In this document: one piece after another, positions 23,496-35,305 of the stretch
Numbering within the stretch: the first letter of the stretch is position 1
Layout of the letters: each line of letters starts with the position of its first letter
Assembly (NCBI RefSeq): GCF_023091745.1
Contig: NC_068920.1
Span: forward strand, 150,565,622-150,629,621
Reading direction: 5' to 3'
DNA: 64,000 nucleotides
Origin: Budorcas taxicolor
Lineage: Eukaryota; Chordata; Mammalia; Artiodactyla; Bovidae
Made by a program: the position numbers and the translations under genes
The notes under the pieces: model-generated
Databases searched by the model: none
Seen by the model: the letters and a program-made list of their open reading frames with translations, nothing else
Told to the model about the DNA's origin: nothing

Positions 23496-24624
23496 ATCCA
23501 GCTGATGGGAGACATCTCCTGTCTCCTAAGGCTCCTGTGACCACGATCCAGCATGGGCTCTGCAAGCTGTGCGTGGCTGTTGACAGATTAGTTAAAATTG
23601 CTGTGAAATGAACACTTGACTTCCTCGGCGGCACTGGTCACAGTCCCGTGAGTCTGCTGACACAGAGCCTGCCCGGCCCTGAAGTGAGTTCCGATACAGG
23701 TGGCTCCTGGTCCTTTTGAAAGCTCCAGTTGTCACGCCAAGGAAGAAGCATTGTCTCTGCTCCTTCCCCAGAGGATGGGCTGTCCTTCTTGATTTCTTTT
23801 TTCCTGCTTCTTATCACAGCGGTTCCTTCCTTCCGACAACTTTGCTGATAAATTTAGTCCTTCCTATTGGGCTGTGGTTCCAAGCTTTCTTAACACGTTT
23901 TTATGGAAAGTGGTGTGCTTTAATAGCTTTGATGTTGAGGGCTATTTGAGATAAAGGCTGCAGTTTGCTGGTCTAAATCCCATTCACACAATCTCAGTTG
24001 CAAACACCCTTATCCATGGTCATCCGGAATGTAATAACACACAGCTTCACAGCTGATTTCTTCCCATCCCAGCTCTTCGAGGTGGTGGCTCTGGTTTGGG
24101 GCAGCTCAGAGGGATTTGAGTGTGTGTGATACTCTAGTGAGACTCTAGGATAACTGACTGAATGATGCTTCTAAAAGCATTCAGCTGTTAAGAAATATTC
24201 CATACGTAGTATCTTATTTGTCTCTCTCAGCTGCCTCGTTAAGGGCATCATATTTGAAGCCGCTGGTCTGAAGGTAGCAAAATAACAGCAAAATAACAGC
24301 TACTTTCATCCGTCCTGTGCCTTGTGGTTGTGTAAAACACTTTCAAAGAGCAGTGTCTCTTTTCTAGGATGAGTTGTGGCAACTTTCTAATCAGTTGAAA
24401 CATGAGCCAGTCGATATGTCATTTTTTCATCTAAAGCCAGAGATATTCCTTTTACTGTGCTTTTATCAGTTCATATTCAACAAATTAAGTCATCTTTAAT
24501 GATTTCATTGTATCATAGTTTATGCTAATTTATGTTGGAGCTTGAGGTGGCAATAGCTCCTATAACTTTTACTGTCTGTTTTTAAGCCCTTTTCTCCCAT
24601 CTAGTCTTTCCCTTGGTTAAAAAC
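23496..24624. other. Unclassified sequence
   Basis: No repeat or gene was recognised. Frames of up to 77 codons only. Confidence 0.45.
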
Positions 24625-24712
24625 ATGTATGACTGACTCATGTTGCTATATGGTAGAGACCACCACTACATTGTAAAGCAATTGTCTTCCAGTGGGGGGA
24701 AAAAAAAAAGTT
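24625..24712 (+). mobile_element. Old L1 3'-tip remnant
   Basis: The order gtatgactgactcatgttgc, accactacattgtaaagcaa and an A-rich end matches the final part of artiodactyl L1 3' ends. Confidence 0.55.
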
Positions 24713-25610
24713 GATTATAAAGATAGCCATCAGAAAACCAAGTACTAACAGAAACCATTTTTTAAGTAAGCCTTACTTACACTTGCATGGATCAGTTCTG
24801 GAGCTCAGATTTTTGTGGACAGTTTTGGTTCCATGGATTTGTAGAGCTGGGGGAGCCCAGGAGAGCACAGCCAGCCGGTTCCCTCCCAGACTCCACCTCC
24901 CTGGCCCACGCCGGGGCGTCTCCTTTCTCCCGGCTCCCTCCCAATGCTTCCCTCTGCTCCTCTCTTCCTTCTCCTCCAGGCCTCTGTCAATCTCTTTTAT
25001 TCCCAACATCTCCAAACAAACAAACATTAAACACACACACAGATGCACACACCTGGCTGGAGTTTGTGAGCCCAATGTTGACGTGTGAAATTGGGGCACC
25101 CAGCCCACCTGTCGCCCGTATTATTCTGGGCACCTGTTGCTGGAGTGATGATGATATGGGATGAGATTCAAAGTGTTTCCAGTGTTGTCCCCACAGACGC
25201 ATGATTCACTCCAGCTACAGAAAGAGGGCATTTCTTCAGTTATAAGCAAAAACACTATTTCCCTTGATAGTAGTCAGTGAAACAGTGAAGCCTGAAGGAC
25301 AGGACATGGGAGGGATCTGGACCCCCAGGGTCCCACCCCAGCTCTGCCTGGAGCGGCCACATGCTCCAGGTGGGACCCTGGTCCCCCTTACTCTTTCTGA
25401 TGCTTTTTGAACGAGGATCCTTGGAGTTGTCTGGTTGTCACTATGATTAGGGGATTCTGTCTTCAGGGGACAGGATTCCTCATGTCCTGAAATCCACAGT
25501 CCTACCCAGAAAGGACCCAAATGTCAATGGCCTCCATGTTGAAAAATATTGGGTAGAGTACCTCTAAGTTTCTTTCTAAACTTAAAATTATATGATTATC
25601 CTGCATCGAA
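24713..25610. other. Unclassified, locally GC-rich
   Basis: 24830-25000 is GC- and pyrimidine-rich and is open in two forward frames (125 codons each) and in reverse frames. Open frames on both strands in GC-rich sequence are expected by chance, and no protein family is recognised. A short AAAC/CA simple repeat lies at about 25014-25055. Confidence 0.4.
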
Positions 25611-25812
25611 CATAGACTGGCGATTCGTTTCTGGATACAGGATGCTTGGGGCTGGTGCACGGGGATGATCCAGAGAGATGATATGGGGTGGGAGGTGGGG
25701 GAGGGTTCATGTTTGGGAACTCATGTACACCTGTGGTGTGGATTCATGTCAATGTATGGCAAAAACCAATACAGTATTGTAAAGTAAAATAAAGTAAAAA
25801 AAAAAAAAAATC
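25611..25812 (+). mobile_element. L1 3'-end fragment, 5'-truncated
   Basis: Starts at catagactggcgattcgttt and contains atgcttggggctggtgcacg, the purine-rich run, gttcatgtttgggaactcat and a poly-A tail at about 25798-25812. It is about 200 bp and carries only 3' UTR. The same 3' UTR is present in the L1 copies at 15.7 and 56.5 kb. Confidence 0.88.
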
Positions 25813-26584
25813 CTGTGATTAGAAATTAGGGATACTTCTTGAACAATGAAAATGAGAAATGATTAAGCTAAGTATAAATATTTCCCAAGTTTAAAAACCA
25901 ATGTATTTATATGTTTATTCATTAAAGGATGCATTTAAAAATTATCACTCTCGTGTTTAAAATTAAAGAGCAAAAAGTTAAAGGATGAAAAATAATAAGA
26001 TCTATGGAAGTGAATGAATGATACACTGAGAGATGATATACCATCTGAGGTCCCAGAAAGATTCTACTGAATGGGCACATACTACATATATGCACCTTTT
26101 GTGTGAAAAGCATGACTTATCCCATCGAAGGGGCACAGTCTAGATGGAAAAGAGCCAACCTACAGAAAATGCAGCAATCAGGGCAGGACAAAGGCAGGGA
26201 CGGAGATGCGCATAATGTTAATATAAGCCATGGAAGGACTTGAGGGCAAGGCCTCCAGAGAAGCGGTGAATGGAAAGAAAGGGGAGCAAGGGCATTTGAA
26301 AGACAGGAACAGAAACGGGAGAGAGGAATGAAAACATCTGTGGGTCTCCGTCAGGGACAGGAATAAACATTCTGCCCTACTTTATCCCACTTAATCCTCA
26401 TCGTGGTCCTCATCACCATCTTACAGACAAATATACTGAGGTTTCATGAACTGGTGAAAAGCTACACAAACAAGTAAATGATGGTAGGTCCAGGAGAGGA
26501 GAGCGTTTCAGGAATTGTGTGGTTTGCTGCTCTGTACCGGGTCCCTATTTTCCTAGGAGAGTACTTATCTTTTTACTTTTTAAT
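25813..26584. other. AT-rich sequence with MIR-like end
   Basis: 25813-26380 has no recognised element. 26385-26500 (cccacttaatcctcatcgtg then cttacagacaaatatactga) resembles reverse-orientation MIR. Confidence 0.45.
26385..26500 (-). mobile_element. MIR SINE remnant
   Basis: Reverse-orientation MIR core (complement of the section counting attention to cctcagtttcctcatctgt in the consensus), diverged. Confidence 0.5.
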
Positions 26585-27265
26585 GACTTTTTTTTTTTAA
26601 TATTGTGCTAAAATACACATCACACAAAGTTCACTAGCATGAGCACTTTATCATGTAAATTCCATGATGTTAAGTACATTCACACTGTTGTGAAGCCATT
26701 GCCACCATCGTCTCCAGGAGATTCTCATCCTGCAAAACTCTGACCCTTTGCACCTGTTAAACACCACTTCTCATTCCCCTTCCCCAAGCCCTTGGTAACC
26801 ACCAGCCTACTTTCTGCCTCTGTATTCACTACTCTTGGGACCTCACATAGGTGGATTCACAGTACTTTTCCTTCTAGGTTCACACATGAGTCCAGATTTT
26901 GCTTAGGCAGTCATCTGTCAGTGGACGCTTGGGCTGCTTCCACTTTAATCTATTGTGAATGATGCTGCTGTTAACATAGGTGTACAAGCATCTGTTTGAA
27001 TCTCCACTTTCAATTCTTGTGGGTAAATACCCAGAAGCAAAATCGATGGATCATAGGGAATTCTATATTTAATTTTCAGAGGAACTGTCATATCACTGTC
27101 CACAGTGGCTGCACCAATTTACAGTCCTACCAGCAAGGCACCAGGGTTCCAGTTTCTCCATAATGGTTTTGTTTTTTTTTTTGGTGGTTGTTGTTTGGTT
27201 GGTTGCATATTTGAAAATGGTCATATTGATGGGTGTGAAGAACTATCTCATCATGGTTTGAGTTT
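26585..27265 (-). mobile_element. Ancient L1 (L1M-type) 3' end
   Basis: Reverse-orientation old L1. It has a poly-T start, then 3' UTR text (cattcacactgttgtgaagc; ctgaccctttgcacctgtta), then ORF2 C-terminal complement (tattgtgaatgatgctgctg; gggtaaatacccagaagcaa; cagtggctgcaccaatttac). Coding is degraded. Its divergence compared with the L1 at 14.5-16.0 kb shows a much older insertion. Confidence 0.8.
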
Positions 27266-28190
27266 CATGATTTTTAAAAACTCCTTATATGGGAAGGCTG
27301 TTAGTTCTGTCTTATTGTCTCTCGCATCTTCTTCTCTCTTAGGTCTCCTGGATCCTCCCATTCAACTTTGATCAACACCCCCAGATTGACCACCTCTTGG
27401 ATTCCATGCTCCTGTCTTCATTTGCTGCAACCTTCCTGGCATATTCCAATTCTCTCTGATGTCAAGGGAATAAACCTCTTGTGCACACACCAATTCTACT
27501 CTTTAATCTCCATCTAGATCAATCCTCAAAGCCCCAGACAGGACCCATGGAAATAACATCAGAGTTTAAATCACAAGTCTCAGTATAAGGTCAGACATAG
27601 CAGATTTTCCTGTACACTCACCAAGTTTTCAGTATTTATTAAACAGATATGTAATGCCCATAAAAATTAGGTCACATTTCACCTATTGCAGAGGGAAAGA
27701 AAAAGAAAACCCTTTCTAATGGCCTCTCTATGAGTTGCTGCAGGAAGAATTAGCCATCAAGTTGAGTATTACACATAAAACAGCAATAAATATGATATTC
27801 ATAACCCGAAATGAATCTCATCAACCATTTACGAAGAACACCCAGTTTATTTAATAGAGTTGTATTAATACATTGCTGGGCAGATAATGGCTCCAGACTG
27901 CTTGTTTTAATGAGATGTCTGCCATTGGGTAGACATTCAGCCTTACTTTCATAAGCCTACTGAGAAGATGGGATATTTTAGTCTTTTTCCTTCCTTGTGT
28001 GAAATAAAAGAAATAAGTCAGAAACCTCCATGCTGAAAGGTGCTGGAAATGATTTATTTAGAGAACTGAGTCACACATAGCTACCCATGTTTTTCTGTGA
28101 AACCCAGTTTATTCTGGGTACTCCTACCTTCCAGTCTTCAGCAGAGAAGGGTCTGTCGTAAGGGACCAGCGGTATTAAGAAATCCTGCCT
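27266..28190. other. Repeat-free stretch
   Basis: No repeat family was recognised. 27640-28000 is AT-rich, unique-looking and has several TAAT/ATTA cores, which makes it a possible conserved noncoding block. That is only a guess from texture. Confidence 0.4.
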
Positions 28191-28202
28191 ACTGAGATGC
28201 AT

Positions 28203-28318
28203 GAAGGTGAAAGTGTTAGTCGCTCAGTCGTGTCTGACTCTTTGTGACCCCATGGACTATATAGCTCACCAGGCTCCTCTGTACTGGAGTGGGCTGTCAT
28301 TTCCTTCTCCAGTGAGAC
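28203..28318 (-). mobile_element. BOV-A monomer SINE
   Basis: A short reverse-orientation SINE with only the BovB-derived monomer, bounded by a perfect 12-bp duplication, actgagatgcat, at 28191-28202 and 28319-28330. It is a complete insertion event of 116 bp, with a small internal deletion near ctctgtactggagtgggctg. Confidence 0.93.
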
Positions 28319-28443
28319 ACTGAGATGCATACCTGTGAGGGATTTACTATCTCAATGGCTCTGAGCTCTTCCAGGGAGCCAGCTTCCACCCATACGTGAC
28401 ATTTTCACCAAAGCTCTGCTTATACACCAAACAAATATCAATG

Positions 28444-29366
28444 TGTCAGTCAGTCAGTTCAGTCGCTCAGTCGTGTCTGACTGTTTGCGACCCCATGAAT
28501 TGCAGCACGCCAGGCCTCCCTGTCCATCACCAACTCCCGGAGTTCACTCAGACTCACGTCTATCAAGTCGGTGATGCCATCCAGCCATCTCATCCTCTGT
28601 GGTCCCCTTCTCCTCCTGCCCCCAATCCCTCCCAGCATCAGAGTCTTTTCCAACGAGTCAGTGCTTAGCATGATGTGGCCAAAGTACTGGAGTTTCAGCT
28701 TTAGCATCATTCCTTCCAAAGAACACCCAGGATCGATCTCCTTTAGAATGGACTAGTTGGATCTCCTTGCAGTCCAAGGGACTCTCAGGAGTCTTCTCCA
28801 ACACCATGGTTCAAAAGCATCAATTCTTCAGCACTCAGCTTTCTTCACAGTCCAACTCTGACATGCATACATGACCACTGGAAAAAACCATAGCCTTGCC
28901 TAGACGGACCTTTGTTGGCAAAGTAATGTCTCTGCTTTTGAATATGCTATCTAGTTTGGTCTTAACTTTCCTTCCAAGGAGTAAGCGTCTTTTAATTTCA
29001 TGGCTGCAGTCACCATCTGCAGTGATTTTGGAGCCCCCAAAATAAAGTCTGACACTGTTTCCCCATCTATTTGCCATGAAATGATGGGACCAGATGCCAT
29101 GATCCTAGTTTTCTGAATGTTGAGCTTTAAGCCAACTTTTTCACTCTCCTCTTTCACTTTCATCAAGAGGCTTTTTAGTTTCTCTTCACTTTCTGCCATA
29201 AGGGTGGTATCATCTGCATATCTGAGGTTATTGGTATTTCTCCCAGCAATCTTGATTCCAGCTTGTGCTTCTTACAGCCCAGTGTTTCTCATGCATATAA
29301 GTTAAATAAGCAGGGTGACAATATACAGCCTTGGCGTACTTCTTTTCCTATTTGGAACCAGTCTGT
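28444..29366 (-). mobile_element. BovB LINE, 3' 0.9 kb
   Basis: Reverse-orientation BovB running from its 3' end (left) to about the catalytic part of the reverse transcriptase (right; breakpoint near gtctgttgt|agctcc). The complement of the YADD box lies at about 29210-29221. Reverse frames at 28459-28719, 28835-29077 and 28951-29199 give ORF2 C-terminal text in different frames, so the copy is frameshifted and 5'-truncated. Confidence 0.95.
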
Positions 29367-30756
29367 TGTAGCTCCTCCCAAATACCCTGGGGTGCATTTT
29401 CAAGATTCAGGAACCCTTTGGAATCTGGTTAATGTCAAAAGCTTAGCTTTTTCCCCCCCAGAATTATGAAGGCCAGAGCCTGAAAAGCCAGCAAAAACAA
29501 ACAAACAAAAAAACTGCAGTGAATATTAGATTATCGTGTTGATCTTTCGATAGTCAGTGAAGGTTTTGTTCTCTGGACATAGTTTTGTTTTGACTAAATT
29601 TTTGCTCCATGTCATCTCCATATCTTTCTGACTTTCTAGAATGCCATGTCTTCCTAGAATGCCATTCCATTATCATCCCAATTGTATTTTGGAGGGAAAA
29701 CTAATCTCTAGTTACTTTCGATTTTTGGAAGGACAGCCTCCAGAATGGTCAGAAATAAGTTCCTTTGGTTTTATAAGCCATCAGCCTATGTTGTTCTGTT
29801 ACAGACACGTTCCAATGGCTTCCCCTGCTTCAGATGTGTTCTCTGCAACTCGGAATGACCTTCTTAACGGACAAAATGCTCCCCTCCTTCCCTCCAGCAT
29901 CCTCCCTCTCTTTCAAAGTCCTCCAGTAGGTGACCATCGACTGAGAACCAAGCCCTTTCTTCTTCCTGGGGCCTCCAAGAGTCTCAGGAGCTGCCCTCTT
30001 TCCACCTCTGCAGTGTCCTCTCTCCCCAGGCCGTGGCATCTAGATCAGTTTGTCTCCAGCAGCCCCATCGCCACACATTTTCTTCCTTGCTGAAAGCTCA
30101 GCTGAAATCATCTTGTTCATTTATATGTTGATTGTTTTCTCTCTCTCTTTCCATTAAAAATAGAAGCCCAACCTTGACTGAGTTGTTTACAACTCATGTC
30201 CAGAATAGAAACTGGTGCATGAAAGGTCATCAGTAAATAATTCTTGAATGAATGGTTAAACAAGTGCCGAACTGGCTGGTTTGGTTTGGTTTGCAGAGTC
30301 ACTGGGCTGAGGGATGAGGAATGGAGAAATCTCCCAAACGTTCCTTGGAACTCACTCTTGCAAATTTAATGGCCACCATGCTTTCTCTCTTTCTTGACCT
30401 CGGTGTTAAAGGTCTTACATGGACTCAGTGGGGATCACTGCTCTACATCAAGTTGAAACTGGGCTCCAGGCTTATGATGTTGAGGTCAGAGGAGACATGC
30501 CCACCCTTCTTTTCCACAGACTTTATCTGAGAGTGTTGATCAGGGAAGATGATCTGCTTTTCCCTGGTTGTGGGCTGGTGGTTTGGGTACCATACTCACC
30601 TGTGCAGGGACCCCAGCCCTGTGAAAGGTGAGCAATGCTGGAAAAGGATCCAGGTTCCAGAAACTTTGAAGGACCTCAAACATACTTCACTTGAGACCAT
30701 CTCCTTGCTCACATTCCCTGCTTGGGAAAGAGGTTCTTTCCCTCTGAGTTAGGAAT
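29367..30756. other. Mixed unclassified sequence with L2 debris
   Basis: L2-like text is present at 30080-30260. The 150-codon forward frame at 29641-30093 shows no recognised domain and overlaps this debris. No gene was called. Confidence 0.4.
30080..30260 (+). mobile_element. L2 LINE 3'-end remnant
   Basis: L2-like order: ttccttgctgaaagctcagc, tatgttgattgttttctctc, gtcatcagtaaataattctt, gaatgaatgg. Ancient. Confidence 0.55.
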
Positions 30757-30949
30757 AAGAATCGCCAGCCATACAGGAGACTTGGGTTTAATCCCTGGGT
30801 CAGGAAGATCCCTTGCAGAAGAAAATGGCAACCCACTCCAGTATTCTTGACTGAAAAAAATCTCTTGGACAGAGGAGTCTCTCGGGCTACAGTATATGTG
30901 GTCGCAAAAGAGTCGGACACAACTCAGCAACTACTCACACACACACAGA
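30757..30949 (+). mobile_element. Bov-tA SINE, 5'-truncated head
   Basis: Forward Bov-tA lacking the first part of the tRNA head. The body runs from ggtttaatccctgggtcagg to gtcggacacaactcagcaac and ends in a CA-rich tail. Confidence 0.9.
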
Positions 30950-31576
30950 AATTAAGATGCTTCCCCACTGACTCTGAAAGCAGATGTGTATAAGTTGATG
31001 GGGACAGTTGATACAACATAGTAACAATTAGGCTGAGAGCCAATGAAATATAGGTCTCAAAAACCACACTGACAAATGTCTAACCTATCATGGTTTTCTA
31101 TAAAGAGAGAAAATCTGTCTGTTTCTGGGACCTGCATCTCTGGAGAGAATTGCAGCTTTCCTTGTAATCTGAATTCTCTCCCATTGCTGCATGCTTGTTT
31201 TATTTTATTTTGAGTTTCTTGGAAATCTGGAACATGCTAAGGCATGATGACCACTGGCGTATTTGGAGCAGTTATGAGAAAAAGGTGAAGTTGTATCTTG
31301 CTGAATCAGGAGTTGTGGATTTGGGGTGACTCTACAAATTGTCCCTCAGAAAGGGACACATTTTTGGACCAGAGAGGTAATATTAGTATATACCCCAATC
31401 CCCCAGTCCTGGGCAAATCACTGTATACGGCTGCCCTGTAACAATAGGCTAGTTAGTGCACACTGGCAAGCCACTGTCAGAATTGAGGAGTGTCTCAGAC
31501 GCGAAGCAAGAATTCTAATTGAATGGAAGAAAGTTTAGAACTATGGCATTAGATAACATTATTGCTATTTGTCAGG
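30950..31576. other. Unclassified sequence
   Basis: No gene or repeat recognised. Confidence 0.45.
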
Positions 31577-31785
31577 ACTTCCCTGGTGGCTCAGTTAGTA
31601 AAGAATCTACCTGCAGTGCAGTAGACCCAGGTTCTATCCCTGGATTGTAGAGATCCCCTGGAGAAGGGAACGGCAACCCACTCCAGTAATCTTGTCCAGA
31701 GAATTCCATGGACAGAGGAGCCTGGCAAGCTACAGCCCATGGCATTGCAAAGAGTCAGATAGAGCTGAGCAACTAATATGCACAG
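31577..31785 (+). mobile_element. Bov-tA SINE
   Basis: Forward, full-length Bov-tA. The head is ggacttccctggtggctcag, the B-box-like part ggttctatccctg, and the end gctgagcaactaatatgcac. No confident duplication was found. Confidence 0.94.
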
Positions 31786-32639
31786 GGTTTCTTGTCAAGT
31801 GACTTGTATTTATTTGTGTCTCTGTTAAGTAAATTTCTTTTATATTTTTTATTTTAAAACTTTTGTCTATATTTAGATACAGTCCCCGTGAAGCACGAGG
31901 GGACTGGTTTTCCAGAAAATTGAGCTCCTTTTTAACATCTCAGGACTGTGTGTTTGGAGTCAGGCTGCCTCAGGCTCTAACCCTCATGCTGCAAGTTGTG
32001 CCATTTATTTTAAACTCCCGGCCACACGTACATTGCTGGGGGAACAACTCGTTCCTACATCAGTACAGGGGCTTGGATGGAACAGCCCTGACGGGGGTTA
32101 ATTAATGCAGCCCCTGCCCTCTGTGTAGCATTAGGAAATGTTCGTGCCTTCTGTTTTGCTCCTTTCTCCAACACTTTTCTCTGCTCATGAGCTGGCTCAC
32201 CCGGCTAGACTCTGTTTGTTCTCACCACGCAGCCTTTGGAGAATTCTGTACTGTCATTGGCCTAGGTGACTGTTCTAGAACTTTACTTTCTTTTCCAACT
32301 TTCATTTGCATCCCTCAAATCCACCCCAATGCTGTTGTCACAGTTCAGCATTCTAAAGTTTAAGTTTTGCTGCTTGCTAGATTTGTAAACTTGTCTGTTA
32401 GTTCTCAGTTGTCCTGGTGAAGATCCAAACTCCTCCACATAGCTGTTCAGACCCTTCCAGGCTCCTTCTACCCGTTCAACTTAATTTTCAGTCTCTCCTT
32501 CCACATTCACCAAGTTCAGTCTTCACCCCCAGTTCTGACCAGAAGGTTCTTCTCTTTCTTCTTTTTGTTTTTGACATCAAACACACATATCCTGTGAGGT
32601 AAGACTGGGGTTCTTTTGCCTTTGTGCCCTCCATGCATT
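31786..32639. other. Unclassified sequence with L2-like part
   Basis: 32405-32635 (gatccaaactcctccacata; cttccaggctccttctaccc; cacattcaccaagttcagtc) resembles forward L2. A short MIR-like phrase lies at 31945-31995. The 80-codon forward frame at 31863-32105 is unsupported. Confidence 0.4.
32405..32635 (+). mobile_element. L2 LINE remnant
   Basis: Forward L2-like text upstream of the usual 3' tip, diverged and without coding potential. Confidence 0.5.
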
Positions 32640-35305
32640 TCAGTTCAGTTCAGTTCAGTCACTCAGTCGTGTCAGACTCTGTGACCCCATAGACCACAGC
32701 ACGCCAGGCCTCCCTGTCCATCACCAACTCTCGGAGTTTACTCAAACTCATGTCCATTGAGTTGGTGATGCCATCCAACCATCTCATCCTCTGTTATCCC
32801 CTTCTCCTCCTGCCTTCAATCCTTCCCAGCATCAGGGTCTTTTCAAATGAGTCAGTTCTTTGCATAAGGTAGCCAAAGTACTGGAACTTCAGCTTCTGCA
32901 TCAATCCTTCCAATGAACACTCAGGACTGATTTCCTTTAGGATGGACTGATTGGATCTCCTTACAGACCAATGGACTCTCAAGAGTCTTCTCTAAGATTG
33001 AGCTTTCTTTGTAGTACAACTCTCAAATCCATACATGACCACTGGAAAAACCATAGCCTTGACTAGATGGACCTTTGCTGGCAAAGTAATATCTCTGCTT
33101 TTTAATATGCTATCTAGGTTGGTCATAACTTTACTTCCAAGAAGCAAGGATCTTTTAATTTCATGGCTGAAGTCACCATCTGTAGTGATTTTAGAACCCA
33201 AGAAAATAATGTCTGTCACTATTTCCATTGTTTGAATTTCCATTCATTTTTTGAATGTTGAGCTTTAAGCCAGTTTTTTTGCTCTCCTCTTTCACCCTCA
33301 TCAGGAAGCTCTTTAGTTCCTCTTCACTTTCTGCCATTAGAGTGGTGTCATCTGCATATCTGAGGGTATTGATATTTCTCCAGACTATCTTGATTCCAGC
33401 TTGTGTTTCATCCAGCCCAGCATTTCTCATGATGTACTCTGCATATAAATTAAATAAGCAGGGTGACAATATACAGCCTTGATGTAATCCTTTCCCGATT
33501 TGGAGCCAGTCTGTTGTTCCATGTCCAGTTCTAACTGTTGCTTCCTGACCTGCATATAGGTTTCTCAAGAGGCAGGTCAGGTGGTCTGGTATGCCCATCT
33601 CTTTCAGAATTTTCCAGTTTGTCGTGATCCACACAGTCAAAGGCTCTGGCATAGTCAAGAAAGCAAAAATGGATGTTTTTCTGTAACTCTCTTGCTTTTC
33701 TGATGATCCAGCAGATGTTGGCAATTTGATCTCTGGTTCCTCTGCCTTTTCTAAATCCAGCTTGAACATCTGGAAGTTCACAGATCATGTACTGTTGAAG
33801 CCTGGCTTGGAAAATTTTGAGCATTACTTTACTAGCGTGTGAGATGAGTACAATTGTGCGGTAGTTTGAGCATTCTTTGGCATTGTCTTTCTTTGGGATT
33901 GGACTGAAAACTAAACTTTTGCAGTTCTGTGGTCACTGCTGAGTTTTCCAAATTTGCTGGCATATTGAGTGCAGCACTTTCACAGCATCATCTTTCAGGA
34001 TTTGAAATAGCTCAACTGGAGTTCCATCACCTCCACTAGCTTTGTTCGTAGTGATGCTTCCTAAGGCCCACTTGACTTCACCTTCCAGGATGTCTGGTTC
34101 TAGGTGAGTGATCACACCATTGTGATTATCTGGGTCATGAAGATCTTTTTTGTGTAGTTCTTCTGTGTATTCTTGCCACCTCTTCTTAATGTCTTCTGCT
34201 TCTGTTAGGTCTATACCATTTCTGTTCTTTGATGTACCCATTTTTGCATGAAATAGTCCCTTGATATCTCAATTTTCTTGAAGAGGTCTCTAGTCTTTCC
34301 CATTCTATTGTCTTCCTGTAATTTTTTGCACTGATCACTGAGGAAAGCTTTCTTATCTCTCCTTGCTAGTCTTTGGAACTGTGTATTCAAATGGGTATAT
34401 CTTTCCGTTTCTCCTTTGCTTTTTGCTTCTCTTCTTTTCACAGCTATTTGTAAAGCTTCTTCAGTCAGCCATCTTGCTTTTTTGCATTTCTTTTTCTTGG
34501 AGATGATCTTGATCCCTGCCTCCTGTACAATATCATGAACCTCCAACCATAATTCTTCAGGTACTCTATCATATCTAATCCCTTGAATCTATTTCTCACT
34601 TCCACTGTATAATCGTAAGGGATTTGACTTAGGTCATACCTGAATGGTCTAGTCGTTTTCCCTTCTTTCCTCAATTTAAGTCTGAATTTGGCAATAAGAA
34701 GTTCATGATCTGAGCCACAATCAGCTCCCAGTCTTGTTTTTGCTGATTGTATAGAGCTTCTCCATCTTTGGCTGCAAAGAATATAATAAATCTGATCTTG
34801 GTATTGATGATCTATTGGTGTCCATGTGTAGAGTCTTCTCTTGTGTTGTTGGAAGAGGGTGTTTGCTAGGACCAGTGCATTCTCTTGGCAAAACTCTATT
34901 AGCCTTTGCCCTGTTTCATTCTGTATTCCAAGGCCAAATTTGCCTGTTACTCCAGGTGTTTCTTGACTTCTTATTTCTGCATTCCAGTCTCCTAAAATGA
35001 AAAGGACATCTTTTTTGAGTGTTAGTTCTAGAAGGTCTTGTAGGTCTTCATAGAACCATTGAATTTCAGCTTCCTCAGCATTACTGGTTGGGGCATAGAC
35101 TTGGATTACTGTGATATTGAATGGTTTGCCTTGGAAATGAACAGAGATCATTCTGTCATTTTTGAGGTTGCATCCAAGTACTGCATTTTGAACTCTTTTT
35201 TTTATTATAATGGCTACTCCATTTCTTCTAAGGGATTCTGGCCCACAGTAGTAGATATCATGGTTATCTGAGTTAAATTCACCCATTCCAGTCCATTTTA
35301 GTTCA
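32640..35305 (-). mobile_element. Large BovB LINE, 5'-truncated, about 2.7 kb
   Basis: Reverse-orientation BovB from its 3' end (TTCAG repeat, 32640) through reverse transcriptase to near the start of the endonuclease domain (about 35305, complement of the ORF2 text starting GEFNSD). The 5' UTR and first endonuclease residues are missing. Compared with the full-length copy at 59646-62880 it lacks roughly the first 0.55 kb. Confidence 0.95.
32794..35286 (-). pseudogene. BovB ORF2 (endonuclease + reverse transcriptase), degraded
   Basis: ORF2 encodes an AP-like endonuclease and a reverse transcriptase. The N-terminal frame (complement 34465-35286, 273 codons) retains GDWNAE and the SDHELL box, but the conserved Asp of the IDYIL motif is Tyr here (IYYIL, codons near 34785-34800); that Asp is retained at the same place in the 59.6-62.9 kb copy. 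Downstream the frame breaks repeatedly (pieces at 34211-34546, 33933-34241, 33531-33824, 33191-33781, 32992-33243 and 32794-32982). One break is a 2-nt loss near 33616, just after the RT box FLDYARAFD. The YADD box is intact at about 33346-33357. The element is not functional. Confidence 0.93.

Noticed and set aside
24773..25164. Overlapping 111-125-codon frames as an exon
   Set aside because: Frames are open on both strands because of GC- and pyrimidine-rich composition; no domain or splice structure.
31577..31650. tRNA-like A and B boxes in Bov-tA heads as tRNA genes
   Set aside because: They are SINE heads derived from tRNA-Glu, fused to BovB-derived bodies, without an intact cloverleaf; the same applies to the other Bov-tA copies.
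32640..32661. TTCAG tandem repeats as a satellite
   Set aside because: The TTCAG run is the BovB 3' terminus, and it occurs at the same place in several copies.
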